A DNA stretch of 64,000 bases from Desarmillaria ectypa (lineage: Eukaryota > Basidiomycota > Agaricomycetes > Agaricales > Physalacriaceae): assembly GCA_030407005.1 (NCBI GenBank), contig JAUDYN010000007.1:1984001-2048000 (forward strand), given 5' to 3'. Positions 48,001 to 59,653 of this stretch are shown one piece after another (the first letter of the stretch is position 1; every line of letters starts with the position of its first letter). The position numbers were made by a program, and so were the translations under genes. The notes beneath the pieces are model-generated. The model had not been told where the DNA came from and ran no database searches. It saw only the letters and a program-made list of their open reading frames with translations.

Positions 48001-48273
48001 ATACAGATTCAACGGTCATTGGTTGACAAGGTGCGTGACTTTTCATTTGGGTAATACCTGTAATAACGTCCCATGTCCATGTAGTTGGCACGGCTTGAGA
48101 AGGAAGTCAAAGAGCGGTCAAAGAAGGAGAGCCAAAAAGAGCAGGCTGAAGCAGAAGCGCCTATGATCAACCCGGGTGGGTTCGGGAACACCCTACTTTT
48201 GACGAATGGGTTTGCGGGACAAGCTCCCCCAACGATGAACGGGATGGCTCCTGCTATGACTGGCTTTTATTAA
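42083..48273 (+). CDS. CHC1: Clathrin heavy chain
   Basis: Coat protein of clathrin vesicles at the plasma membrane, trans-Golgi and endosomes. Start [20 protein letters not shown] at 42083, joined through a 120-nt intron to [14 protein letters not shown]. The N-terminal seven-bladed propeller runs to about 43.3 kb ([37 protein letters not shown]), then the linker ([20 protein letters not shown]) and the long CHCR leg repeats: [41 protein letters not shown]. The last exons encode the trimerisation hub region and end [12 protein letters not shown] at 48273. Around twenty short introns; roughly 1680 residues, the normal family length. Every region of the protein is represented and no break was found. 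Essential or near-essential in fungi. Light chain not in this window. Confidence 0.95.
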
Positions 48274-48550
48274 CAACGTCGAACATTTTACTTTTAGACT
48301 CTGGATATCGCACTTACGTTTCTTTTAATTGGATGCCAACTTGCTATGATTTCATTCCATTCTTTTGAGATCCTGATTGTCAGAGAAAAACTGCGACAGT
48401 ATGCATACATGGAGAAATACATATGTAGATGAGTGAGCTATTATATGATAGTGCATGAAAGCAAGATGCAGGGGGCAATTAAGGTAGAGGGTATGTAGAT
48501 ACGTTTAGCAGAGTTCCATTCAAGAGATTGTCCGATGTTGGGTGATTCCC

Positions 48551-49712
48551 TCACATCACGACGCAGTTGTCTCGAGAACCCTTTGCACGCGTGCTCAGTG
48601 ACACACGGGCCGCCTCGTAGAAGACCTCTGTGACACCACGGTTATGCTTTGAACTGCATTCTGTTTTGGGTTCGCATGAGCTGGCAAAATGGCACGACAG
48701 AATAAACCGACCTAGATATCGGGATGCTCGTATTCGTCGAGCCACTGAAAGCCCTTCTTCATATTCCACGGGGTGGGTTCCGTAGCGTAGTAACCGGTCC
48801 TTCACTGCTCTGTCATCGCGAAGGTCACATTTCAGAGCTGGTCGTATTTGAGCAAGAGACGGGACACAACAAGCGTTTAAAAGCGGACTAACCTACGAGC
48901 ACTAGCTAGACCCAAGTTAAGTACTCGGGGAAGACTGAGTTGGAAGACAGACACACCTTGACCCCTGGACAGTACTCAAGAATCTCGTCTAACCACTGTC
49001 AGACTGGTAAGTGTTATACATTGACGCTGAGCGATAGTCCAGCTTGCCTTGGATTCAACATTTTCCAGTGACACCGGATTGTCAACCTACACAAACAGAT
49101 CAACTACGGTCAAAGATGAATCTAGAGCAACTGACAGAAAAACATATCATGATAACATGTGTTTCAGCATAGGAAAGCGAACGTAAACGGTCGAACTCTT
49201 CTTGTCCTAAATTAATAATCAGCAGGGATTATGTCTACCAATAAGCGGACCACAAACCGGCGGTATCCCAGAGACTCAGTTCTACAAGCTGATCGTCGAC
49301 TAGAAGATCGTGAACATAGTTCTCAAACACGGTAGGTTCACTAGCGTGTTGAGCATTCCGATGAGATATGTGTGGCACTGACGAGGCGGAGTCAACGCAC
49401 TAGACTTGGGTAAAGAATCCGCGTGTAAACACATTAAGGAGCGATGTTTTGCCTATAATAAGATGATAAAGTCAGGGAGGGAGTAAAGAGGAGAGTAAAA
49501 GGGCGCACCGCAAGCACCATCGCCGCAGACTATCCTCAGACAATGTTCAGATGCTGTAACCAGTACATACAGCAAGATAGTATCTTACCAACCACCTTTC
49601 TTTGAATCTTTTGGGTACAAAATTAGAGGTCAAGCACGACTTGTTCATCGCAGGCTGAACGTACTGGTCTGCGGCCAAAGGAAGCTCCTTTTGAGGATCC
49701 ACACAAAGACAT
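48551..49712 (-). CDS. Rho-type small GTPase, Rho3-like
   Basis: Membrane-anchored GTPase of the Rho family, best matching Rho3, which directs polarised secretion and actin organisation. Eleven exons spliced by eye total 621 nt (206 residues plus stop), every junction in phase: 49712-49665, 49607-49589, 49529-49509, 49452-49401, 49340-49258, 49206-49136, 49086-49048, 48995-48957, 48905-48893, 48837-48712, 48660-48551. All G boxes are present: [13 protein letters not shown], the effector loop [35 protein letters not shown] and ECSSKHN (SAK box, here SSK). The C-terminus DNCVVM is a CaaX box whose final Met favours farnesylation. Oddities: exons of 19, 21 and 13 nt, and intron 7 (48996-49047) starts with GC rather than GT. 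Rho4 is the alternative assignment. Confidence 0.9.
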
Positions 49713-49807
49713 TTCAGTTGTCGAGTCCGTCAGCTTTGTAAGACGCCGTTCCAGACCTGGTAATTTCCCAAAAAAAATGGGAGAAGAGAAGAGACAGTTG
49801 GATCCCG

Positions 49808-51184
49808 TTAATCTTTGGAGGTAAAGTTAAGCAGTGCACCGTCAAGAGCCGAGGCTCGAATTTCCCGAAAGGCAACTTCTGCACGTGACACGTCGCGCGC
49901 TCGGTCACTGGTCAGGCCAACCCGGGCCGCTGCTTCGGATAATATCTCCACACCGCGAGGTAACAATTTTTACTTCAGAGCATGTACTACGACGGCAGGG
50001 TGTGAAATGATCACGCACTGTACAAAGGACGTTATAGGCGACTTACCTGGGACAATTCTGATAGGAAACGAGTATATTCGCCCCAAGGATTCACCGCAAC
50101 GAGCTTCAAAGACGCTGAAAGCTTCCAATGTTCCGAGGATGGATACCCGGATCAGACTTTTTGACGATAGTCTGCGAAAGCATGAAAGTGTTACTCCGGA
50201 GTGCCAGACAACCGGGCCCAGAGATAATGAAGTTCCTTGGGTTATCTTCTTCTTTATATCCCTCGAGGGCACATTAAAAGGCTTCAAATAAGTCACAAAC
50301 AGGAAAATTCTACCAATGGCAGGTGCATTACATTTTAACCAACAAATAACTATGTACTTGCAACACTGACCGTTCGCTATTTCCTCCTTCCAACTATCCG
50401 AAGGCAGCGAATATTTTCCCAGCTTCCTCGTCAAGGACCCCTCGGTTGTCTGGGAAATGACAACAGAACATGACTTATTTTTGGCGAACGCAAGAAGAAA
50501 GGGTATAAACGTTGACAGTTGAAATACCCCGTACTATTTTGCATATGTGCCCGAATGCAGGCTTCAGGTGTGATATTCGCGCCCTGTGGGCCTCTGAGAG
50601 ATGATGCTGTTTCATTCGAAAAGTTGTCAATAGGTACAGCGTTGCTGTCAAATATATTTTACGGTACCAGGTAAACACAATAAGTATGGCTTTACGAGTC
50701 CAAGAAGAGCTTGGCAGCGGACAAGAAAGTCGGCTATACAGCGACGATGAATTTGAGAACGCTGGGAACCAAAGCGGATGTCATCAGCCCCACAGCCTTT
50801 AATGCAATCTGGCCGCGCCATCGCATGTAGACCATGGGAAGAAATACGCAGAAGGCATTCGTATGATATTTGCCAGTGCTCTCTTTGACTTATCGCCGCT
50901 AGGAAGAAAGTAGACGGAGTTCCGATCATGCCATATTCCTCTAGGTACCCCACTCGATGGCGCATGTGAATGATGTTTCACTATGGATCTATAAAGGACG
51001 ACGGTATTAAGGAGCACATATTGACCGGAAGGCAGTTCGACGAAAACAAGAACGTAATGTTCAATTTAGAGCATATGACAAGTCGATGAAAAGGTAGAGC
51101 TGATGACCAGCGTAACGGGGGACCAACACAAGATTCTAGAACCTCAAGAAGGCAGGCCTGTGGTGAGAGCATTGTGGGTGGCAT
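49808..51184 (-). CDS. Unrecognised multi-exon gene
   Basis: Protein-like exons with good splice signals, but no family that I recognise. Most certain parts: the last exon, reading VEILSEAAARVGLTSDRARD then VAFREIRASALDGALLNF and stopping at 49808; the preceding exon at about 50283-50050 (LRVSILGTLEAF-like run, then FEARCGESLGRIYSFPIRIV) followed by a consensus CAG|GTAAGT donor at 50049; a segment near 50640-50530 (IDNFSNETASSLRGPQ, ANITPEACIRAHMQN); and a segment near 51050-50990 (VFVELPSGQYVLLNTVVLYR). The middle and the 5' end are unresolved. The left boundary ATG at 51184 is a guess. The gene may be partly decayed. It starts about 400 nt from the divergent dynein intermediate chain gene. 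Confidence 0.45.
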
Positions 51185-51593
51185 CAGAAATGTTAGAACA
51201 GCTTGGCGCCATCCCTTGAACCGGGTGACGGGTTACAAACTTGAGGCTGGGCTGAAGATCAAGCCAAACTTCAAGTCTGGGGTTGAAACTGTTGCACAGA
51301 AATATGCATTTTCAATACATTATGGCGCAACGACTGGTCAAGAAGTTTGCTACCTTCGAGGGTAGGGAAGAGTTTCGCTTATTAGCTGGCAGAGACCAAA
51401 CCAACGTAGACTCCCCGAATGATTCGTGTCGGTCCTTCGAGAACTAGACGTATCTTTTCATGTCATTCGTGTCGGCGATTTACCGTAACTGCTAACAGAG
51501 ATTTAGAGGCAAGCAAGAAGGAAAGGTAGAAGGCAGCTCTGACCTTCCCGAAATGGAAACCCATCCTTACCATCTTACTGTCCAGTACCTTCA

Positions 51594-54065
51594 ATGTCGT
51601 CCGACAGACGACGAGCAGAAATTGAGGCGAAGCGAGCCAAGCTTGCCGAGCTACGACAGGCAAGAATCAATAGACAAAATGAACGGAAAGCCTCGGATCG
51701 TGAGGTATGGTGTTATTGCATACCAACTTTGAATGAAATGAATTCTTTCAAAGCAGGGCTCTGGCACGGGAACTAGCACGCCGCGTCGGTTAGGCGACGT
51801 TGATGATATCCTCAATAATCTCCTACGCGACAACCGGGGAACAGGAGGGGACAGTGGCGACCTAACACCCGGATCTTCAATACCTGGCACACCGTCTCTT
51901 GGCCAACCGAATCTCCCGGCATCAGTTTCAGGGCGTGCCAGTCGTGCCAGCGACTTTTCATCTAGCATAGGGACGGCTTTGGCTCCGTCGCAGAACTCTG
52001 CCACCGACAACATTATAGATCGGTACGATGCGCATGCGCTTTCAACGAAGACGTAGAGGCTGACTTCTAGCAGAGAAATCACCCCTCGCTTCATACCCGA
52101 TCTCATTGATGTGGAACAAGAGCTTTTTGAATTACCTCGAAAGGTGTGTCAGCCAACAACGCGTCAGAAAGGTTATTCATCTGGTTTATAGGAACGCGTA
52201 ATATACAGCAAGTCTGTACAGACAACGGAAGTGGAAACAGTGCCTTCAGCTGCAGCTGCGTTTGAAGAGGAACTACGGCAACGTGTGCTCAAAGAGAGGG
52301 AAACAGATGCAGAGGAAGTGTTGGACAACGAATTAGAGGCGGAGAGTGTCAAACTAGATGAAGAGATTGAGCAGGAGATTCAGGGTGCGCGTTCTCCTTC
52401 TAGAGAATTTTTGACTTATTTAACGTTTTCGAGATAGATATACCACCTGAGGAGCTTGCCGGAATTCTTGCTGCGCCCGAACTTCTTGAATTTGTTGATC
52501 GGACTACCAAAATATTCCACCGAGCTCTGAATGACCATTACGATTATATCCGCGACTATAGAGTTGGTACCGAAACTGGAGGGTTAGTCGATTAATGTTT
52601 CTGTTCGCTTCGCAACGCGTTGACAGCAGGCAGGGATGAGTCCGAAGGACGCGTCAAGCGAGTCTGCGAATTCTGGGACGAACGCTACGGAAAAAATCGA
52701 TCCATCACTGATGTTGACTGGTCCCCGCAGGTCAGCTATCTCTTTTTCGCCTCACCCTGGCTAATTCCATGTAGTATCCGGAGCTCAGCGTGGCTTCTTA
52801 CAACAAAAATCCTGCTGCGTTGAATGAGCCTGATGGTATCGTTGCCATATGGAATCTACACCTACTCGAACGTCCAGAATTTGTCTTTCACTCTCAAGTC
52901 CGTAAGCCTTCATAATACCCGAGAAATCACCTTGAAATTAAAGGTCTCCATCCGCAGTCTGACGTCCTGTCTGTTACATTCTCCCCCTTCCATTCGAATC
53001 TCGTTTTTGGCGGCACGTATTCCGGTCAGATCTTGCTGTGGGACAACCGATCCAAACACCTGCCAGTCCTGAAGACACCGTTGTCGGCCGCTGGGCACAC
53101 TCATCCAGTGTATTCTATGCAAATGGTTGGAACTCAGAATGCCCATAACTTGATCACATGTAGTACAGATGGCACAGTGTGCAGCTGGCTGGTTGACATG
53201 TTGGCGCAGCCTCAGGTACGCGCCAGGCCACAGATTGGTTTCAAGGAAGCCGCAATTCTTACATATTCCTCATTCGCCAGGAAACCTTGGAGCTCATCCA
53301 CGCCGGGCACAATAAAACCGGAGAGGTCGCTGTGACGACGTTAGACTTTCCTGACAACGAAACAACTACGTTTTGGGTAGGCACGGAAGAGGGTAATGTG
53401 TACCAAGCTAATCGGTACGATCGAGCTGGCGCAAAGGCGGGTCTGAACCAATACGACGTGTACAAAGGCCATGCCGGACCTATCATGGGCCTCCATTTCC
53501 ACCCACTCATAGGCTCAGTAGATTTCTCTGATCTATTCTTGACAAGCAGTGTGGACTGGACAGTGAAGTTGTGGAGGGGAAAATCCCTGACCAAACCATC
53601 GACAGGTCCACATGTCATTTCTCCGCTCTATTCCTTCGACGAGGCAGATGACTACGTGTACGACGTGAAGTGGCATCCAGCACATCCAGCACTCTTTGGA
53701 ACAGTAGATGGCACCGGGAAATTTGATTTGTGGAATCTGAATGCGAATACTGAGGTGCGACTCATTTGGCTGGTTATACACCCTGCATGAACTGATGGCT
53801 GATCGCATAGGTTCCGTTCGATTCAACCACGGTTGGGTCAGGGCGTGCTATCAACAAGCTCCAATGGGATTATAAGGATGGCAGACGTGTTGCCTTGGGA
53901 GGTAGTGATGGCAAGCTTTATGTTTATGACATCGGGGACATGGCTTTGCCGAAGGAGTCTGAGTGGAATGAGCTCCAGAAGACTATCACGGGTATCTCAG
54001 GTGGCGGTCAAGCGAATGGGGTCGCGGACGGAGAATCGCTGAGAAGCAGCGCATCTGGACGATAA
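51594..54065 (+). CDS. Cytoplasmic dynein intermediate chain
   Basis: Cargo-binding WD-repeat subunit of cytoplasmic dynein 1 (yeast Pac11, animal DYNC1I). Start [20 protein letters not shown] at 51594: the charged N-terminal helix that binds dynactin p150 and NudE. It is followed by a disordered Ser/Pro segment, the light-chain-binding region ([13 protein letters not shown], fitting an LC8-type TQT motif), an acidic coiled stretch, and the WD40 propeller. WD blocks: [24 protein letters not shown] start near 52700, [86 protein letters not shown] and [16 protein letters not shown]. Ends SLRSSASGR at 54065. About ten introns. The VQTT motif is a direct reading; binding is inferred from the family. 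Confidence 0.92.
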
Positions 54066-54182
54066 TCGGCGGTCTTGCCTTGACTTTTTTGTATGTTACA
54101 TATAAACCTGTAATTCCACACGGATAATATTTAAGTCTTATAAAATGGCGTCAGCGAAACACTCGTTTCTTTATAACTATTG

Positions 54183-54492
54183 CTAACTTACGCGTGAATC
54201 GTCGCTGCCAGACGTCGCACTGGTATCACCTTCAACCTCTTGATTCAGCTGAGATGCAATTGCTATGAATCTATGGAAAGGGTAAAATCGCGTCGGACAG
54301 AGTCAACTTTGATGCTCACTTGGCGGCGTCGAGCCCAGCAAAGGTTCTCATCGCTTGTAGATCTACCTGAAGCTGCTCGCAGAGATCTGCAGTAGTACTG
54401 ATGGATCTGTTAAGCCTTCCGAGACTGCTTGCAAGTTGACCGTAAAGGCGGTCTTTCGCCTGGGTTGCCGATGTCGCTGGGATCGATGACAT
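54183..54492 (-). CDS. DASH/Dam1 complex subunit Hsk3-like
   Basis: Very small coiled-coil protein. Start MSSIPATSATQAKDRLYGQL at 54492 (an upstream in-frame ATG at 54510 is possible). The core LASSLGRLNRSISTTADLCE then LQVDLQAMRTFAGLDAA matches the Hsk3 pattern of paired helices. One 49-nt intron (GTGAGC to CATAG) joins to KFIAIASQLNQE and a short Ser/Asp-rich tail ending DDSRVS at 54183. About 86 residues, the usual size. Hsk3 belongs to the fungal ring complex that ties kinetochores to microtubule ends. Family call rests on the helix pattern and length, without a profile search. Confidence 0.72.
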
Positions 54493-55431
54493 GGGTGTGC
54501 GGAGGAACAAGCTTAGGTGGCTGTGCTAGACGCATCGGATCTTCATCTCAACTTGGTCTCCGTCTTTCGTTGAATCCCGAACTTTTGTTATAATTTTAAA
54601 CACATCTCACCGATAACAAGAGTTCCATATTATTAGGCGTGAGAGGTATCTTGTTGCTATCAGCTTAACGATGCCGAAACCATTGCTTGGGATGCACTCA
54701 GGATTCATAAGCTAACGTATCGTGATAGGGCATTTGTTGACGCGTTCGCATGTTCACCGAGTTGTTATTGTGCTCGAAAGGGTCACGGGTTTGTTTGTTC
54801 TAACAGTACATCTATCACCGGAGGGGGCGTGATCTACCCACTTGCCGCTTTAATGAGAAATATCTCGCATTCTAAGGGACAGTACGTTACGCGTATTCAA
54901 ACGGCGTTCGTTGAATGGAAAATTAAAGTATACGTATAGTGAGTGACGGACGGAATGCTCCCTTTTGCCGCGAGTTGTGACCCAATGACTCCCTTAGGCC
55001 ACTTCGCCCTCGGACATGAAGAACCCAATTTCTTTTTGCTTTGGTACCGACTTGCCAGAAAAGAGTACTCGATATCGAGGGCCAAGACATTGCACTTGAT
55101 CCGTCGAAAATGAGTGATGGAACGAACTCTGCTATTCTTGCAACAGGACAAATTTCAATGAGGCGCCAAAAAAACGGTGCAAAGACTCGTAAGCATTCCA
55201 TAAATCAAGTATCCAAGAACCAGTTCTCAAGATGGCGCAAACACTCCGTCCTTCTCCTCTTTCATCCGCCTCTTCCTACGTATTATATATAAGATCCCTC
55301 ATCAACATTACTACCGATAACTGAATTGTGATCGCGTGTTTTAAAGCCATGGAACACGTACATTGGCGGCTACCAGTAAATCAGCCTCGACGGTATCTGG
55401 GATGAGGAGGGAAGACCAACATGTGACTACC
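54493..55431. other. Intergenic region
   Basis: 939 nt. Overlapping frames at about 54.9-55.3 kb on both strands show no family resemblance. A TATATATAAG tract at about 55283-55292 could be a plus-strand TATA box, but no matching gene follows. Confidence 0.45.
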
Positions 55432-55731
55432 TCAAGACTTGTTCTTGGCTGGTACTTTCTTCTTCTTCTTCTTCAGAATTTGGTCGAGTTCGGGGTCTGA
55501 CGAATACCTCCCGCTATATGACGTGAAGATGCGTGATGGGGAAGTGGATGCAGAGAGCTTGGCAGAGGAAAATGTCGCAATGGGCTTCTGTGCAGGAGGT
55601 GACGAGGGCGACTCGGAGGGCTGGATGGAAGTTGGCGCGGTATTGGGCGTCGGAGGGGAGGAGTATCTGGTGAATGGATGGGTCGCGAAGGGATCAAAGG
55701 ACTGTAGAAGCTGACTGGAGGGGGACATCAT
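55432..55731 (-). CDS. Small Ser/Pro-rich protein, unknown
   Basis: Uninterrupted frame from MMSPSSQLLQSFDPFATHPF at 55731 to a Lys-rich end KKKKKKVPAKNKS at 55432, 99 residues. Low complexity (Ser, Pro, Thr) in the middle, with a FDPF motif near the N-terminus like those that bind clathrin adaptors, and a polybasic C-terminus. No family recognised. The base composition is protein-like, but the frame could also be part of a larger transcript. Confidence 0.45.
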   Translation of the reverse strand: MMSPSSQLLQSFDPFATHPFTRYSSPPTPNTAPTSIQPSESPSSPPAQKPIATFSSAKLSASTSPSRIFTSYSGRYSSDPELDQILKKKKKKVPAKNKS

Positions 55732-56813
55732 TGACTGAGTAGCTACGGAGAAGTTGTTGATGGAACACGATACTTATAGGATTTATAGACAGACGGAGCA
55801 TGCAGAGAAGGGTTCATTGCCGTAAGGATTGTGAGATGTAGGGCCGGACAGCAAAACTGGGACATTCTGGAGTAATGGCAGGTGGCCGACCGGTGTAAGG
55901 GTTAGTCCAGGCTAACTGAGCCCGTGACCGTGCATCTGCAGGAATTCTAAGCTATCAGAACCAAGCTTTAGCTCCGTAGGGGATATAGTAGATCAAGAAA
56001 TGATTCGCGAGGCCGGGGGTTGTACTCGGAACTCGTTCCATGCGCTATAGCAGCGACGCGGAGAAACCTAGGATGTCGCATTACAATTCACCAGAAATTA
56101 TGAGAGCCAAAGGCCGAATACGACAGAAAGACTAGACGGAACAGCAGCCACAGGATACGGGCCGACCGGTTCGATGGACACGTATCATCTTTGGAATTTC
56201 TATGACATTTATCTGTTATTATCGATGGCGCAGGGAACGACATGAGGTGATGACACAATGGTGTTGCCAAATAAGGGGAGAAATTGGGAGAAAAAGAGGA
56301 AATTGATGGGAGAGGGAACAATTTTGAAATAAGACGCAAATAATGCGGTGAAATTATTAGCGTGCGGCTGCGAAATAGTGACTGGACCACTCACGCCCAT
56401 CTCGTTTTTGCACCGAGACCGTCACGTCGTCCGTTGGACACTATTCGCCTTCAACCTGGATACACTCTCCTACCCATGTTTAATTGTCCAAAATCATGCC
56501 CAAAAACTCTTTCGTATGTGAGTGTCTTCCAGATTTGTGGCTCACACGCCCAAAAATATCAGTACCGTTGAGCCTTGGTGTCCAGCACACTCAGCTTTCC
56601 GTACGATTTACACGTATTCTACCTCGTCTTCAGATTCTTTGTGATTTCCTTCTTTCATCTTTTCCTTTTTCTCTCTCTTTTCTTGCCCGTATGTCGTCTC
56701 TGCAGCGTGGCCCTTTTACGTTTTGATGGTTTCTCGCTTCCTCTGTCGTCCGCCGAATCTAGAGCTACTGCTAACGGTGATCACCAGACATACCCTCCCA
56801 ACAGACTCACTCA
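55732..56813. other. Intergenic region
   Basis: 1.08 kb divergent spacer. The part from about 56.58 to 56.81 kb is pyrimidine-rich on the plus strand and is probably promoter and leader of the acidic nuclear protein gene. Confidence 0.45.
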
Positions 56814-59138
56814 ATGTCGCCTACTCATCCCCATACCGTAAACGTCGTATCAAACAGCCCGGACGACGACGACGACGACATTTGTCCTGTGTGCGATGGC
56901 GAATGCACTTGTTCTTCCAATCACCCTGCGCCCTCTTCTTCTCCCTCGAAGCCTGTTCTCAAAATACGCCTCACAGTCCCCCCAGCGCTCCGTGTAACCA
57001 AGTCCCAGCCAGTTTCCCGTGGAAAACACACCGAACAGACGACATTCGCCACCGCACACGACGGAGAGACCGCTTCCTCGGCCCATGTCCCAAAACGTAG
57101 AGGCAGGCCTCCAAAGAACGCTCCCCGTCCACCTAAGGCACCTCCAACGCGTAGAAAACCACCACCTAAATCTGTATTCAAAAAAAAAACTCCTCCCGCC
57201 AAGCGCAAGCGTGCGACATCCAATACCGACTCCTCTGAACTTACGGACATTGACGACGACGATGCACGGTCCGTCCAGTTCCCTACATTCGTATCAGCAT
57301 CAGCCTTGTCGTCTACAGCATCATCCACTGATTCAGACGACTCTGGTGGCTTTGATACCGACTCCTCAATCGAAGCGGAAGAGGAGAATTTTATTCTTGC
57401 GGAAGAACGTGCGAGAGTTAGGAGAGAGTTACTGGGTAATGATGTGCCCAATAGTCTAAGCAGAAGAAGGGATAGTTGGATCATCCATCCACGCAAGATG
57501 AGTGTAGGAGACGCTAGTGATGTGGATATGGACGGCGAAACTGAGGATGATGATGATGACGATGACGATGATGACGACGATGAGGATGAAGAAGCTGCCG
57601 AGGAAGATGAAGACGGTGATGTCGAGGAGGAGGAGGATGAGGAAGACAGCCGTACCAGATATACAGGGATGGCTACAGGATGGTCAGACGACGAAGAATC
57701 CAACTTTGACGCAGATCTTTTCTTCGCCAATCTTTCCGGTTCCTCCTCCTCCTCCTCCTCCGATGAGGAAGAACAAGAGCACATTCCAATAGACCCATCT
57801 GCCCTCGCCGGAGCTCTTGCCAGCATCCAGCCGCGAGATCTTCCCTTCGAAGTCACCGAAGGCTGGGATGGCCAACTTATGTTTACTAGTGGCCCTGGAG
57901 GCGGTGTCCTGGAAGCAGAATTCGACGCCATGGCTGCCCAGTTCATCGTGGACAGCAGCGCTTCGCCTAGTGGTGCTGACGACGACGACGATGTCAGTAT
58001 GCAAAATGCAGACGAGGAGGATGAGGAAGACGGAGAAGAAGATGTGGGAGATGGCGGTGACACCACAGACGAAGATCTTGTAGGCGCAGACGCTTTGCCC
58101 AATGAACGCGCAATGCGTCTGTTCAACCTTCCATTCGAATTGAACGTAGAGTCCATCAACCCTCTATCGACAATGAGTCCAATCCGTCGGCGTACATTAC
58201 AAGGACAGTTGATGGGCGGGGGTGCTCCCGGAGATATTCTGGCGGGGAAGATGCTTGGAGAGTTCGACGACGAAGAGGAAGAGGAGGAAGAAACCCTTAT
58301 CAGACCGAAGACTGTCGGAGGTCCAAGACAAGGCTGTTTTGAGGTCGAGGCTGAGGCCGATGATAATAAAACCGTTGTCATTGACAATGAACACAAATCA
58401 GTCCCTTCACCTCATCCGGGAACCAGAGGAAGAGGCAGAGGAAGAAGAAGAATTAAAGGCGTACGTCGTTTCTTATCATCCCCTAGTATCGCATTTTAAT
58501 GCCTCATCTTCTAGATCAACCGTCCTCTTCCACAGTTCATCCTTCCCAAACGATCTACAACTCCCAGCAGTACCACCGAGGCCATCAACGCACTCAGCAT
58601 CACTTCTCCTGAATCTGAGTCCGGACATCCCATGACGACATCGTCTATCGAACTTGACGATGTTCTTGACTCGGCTTTCCTCGAGGGATCGTCCTCCGAA
58701 CACTCCGCGCCGACACCCACAACGTTTGAACACATGCGCAACCTCACGAGATGGGACCTCATATCCGTCGGCGCGTTCCGTAAGACCCGTGAAGACATTG
58801 GTGGCTGGAATTCCGATACGGCATCTGATGGGCATGGATATGGCAGCGTCATGAAAAGCAGCCCGTTAGCCGAGATGTTGTGGCAGAACAAGATGGGGAC
58901 GAAGAACGCAAGCTCGACTGGAGACGGCGAGAAGACGCGTAAAGAAATTCGCAGAGAGAGGAAGCTGCGACGGAAAGCTGGCGGCATGGTTGCGATTCCC
59001 AAAAATTTAAAGGGAAAGGGTAGCGGGAAGCTGTTCCATCACTACCATCCGCATCACCCGAACTCAAAAAGTAGGGGTACTGGATCTTCGCAAAGGACAA
59101 ACTTTCACCAGGCTGGAGGAAGTTCGCCTATTGCGTAA
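56814..59138 (+). CDS. Acidic AT-hook nuclear protein (possibly Ifh1/Crf1-like)
   Basis: Start MSPTHPHTVNVVSNSPDDDD at 56814, near-uninterrupted frame of about 560 residues, then one 54-nt intron (58461-58514) and a 200-residue C-terminal part ending GGSSPIA at 59138. Features in order: a small Cys cluster ICPVCDGECTCSS (residues about 23-35), an AT-hook-like KRRGRPPK near residue 95 followed by Lys/Pro-rich sequence, LTDIDDDD, a helical EEENFILAEERARVRRELLG, very acidic runs (57541-57650), GWSDDEESNFDADLFFANLS, the block DLPFEVTEGWDGQLMFTSG, an RGRGRGRRR patch, and TRWDLISVGAFRKTRE. The WSDDEES/EVTEGWDG blocks recall fungal Ifh1/Crf1 ribosomal-protein gene regulators; this is my best guess, weakly held. 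Chromatin association is supported only by the AT-hook. Confidence 0.75.
57541..57650 (+). repeat. GAT/GAC/GAG triplet run encoding acidic tract
   Basis: Imperfect trinucleotide tract giving uninterrupted Asp and Glu in the acidic nuclear protein. A second short TCC run at about 57742-57760 encodes a Ser tract. Confidence 0.8.
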
Positions 59139-59653
59139 AATGTTTTTTCGTTCACTTGTCTCTTCCTTTCGTTTTGGATTTGCGGAAAATACATCGTCGT
59201 CCAGAGCACGACGATGAAGCCGATTGAGGCTCAAAATACTTTGTATGCTTCGTTTATATCCTTTTATTATTTTTCCCTTTCTCTTTGTTTCGAAACCAAA
59301 GTTGTGTGCCTGAATACTTCTTCAATGTGCCATATGTATTCTCATTCTCATTCCCATTCCGAAGCCTATCACTAGCATCTAGCATCTTCACCATCCACCA
59401 TCATATCCGGTCCTCGTTACTTACTCGCTCATGTATCTTACCCTTTTCTCATTATGACGATTTCTGAGGAAATTCAAACAACCCGAAAAAAGTACAGCGA
59501 AAGAACTTTGCCACTAATTATTTCTGTGACGCTGTGACTTCTTTTCCATCACTTACCACTTGCCTCAACTTGACCGTCGCCTGCATCGCTGTAGTTCCTC
59601 CATTACATCTTCATCCGAAACGTTCGCAGATCTCTTTATCCATTACTAGTAGC
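59139..59653. other. Intergenic region
   Basis: 515 nt, 3' flank of the nuclear protein gene and promoter of the TFIIA gene. Nothing else seen. Confidence 0.5.

Noticed and set aside
57541..57650. Large reverse-strand frame (56921-58396) opposite the acidic gene
   Set aside because: It is a Ser-rich shadow created by Asp/Glu codon runs on the plus strand; the plus strand carries recognisable motifs and the intron.
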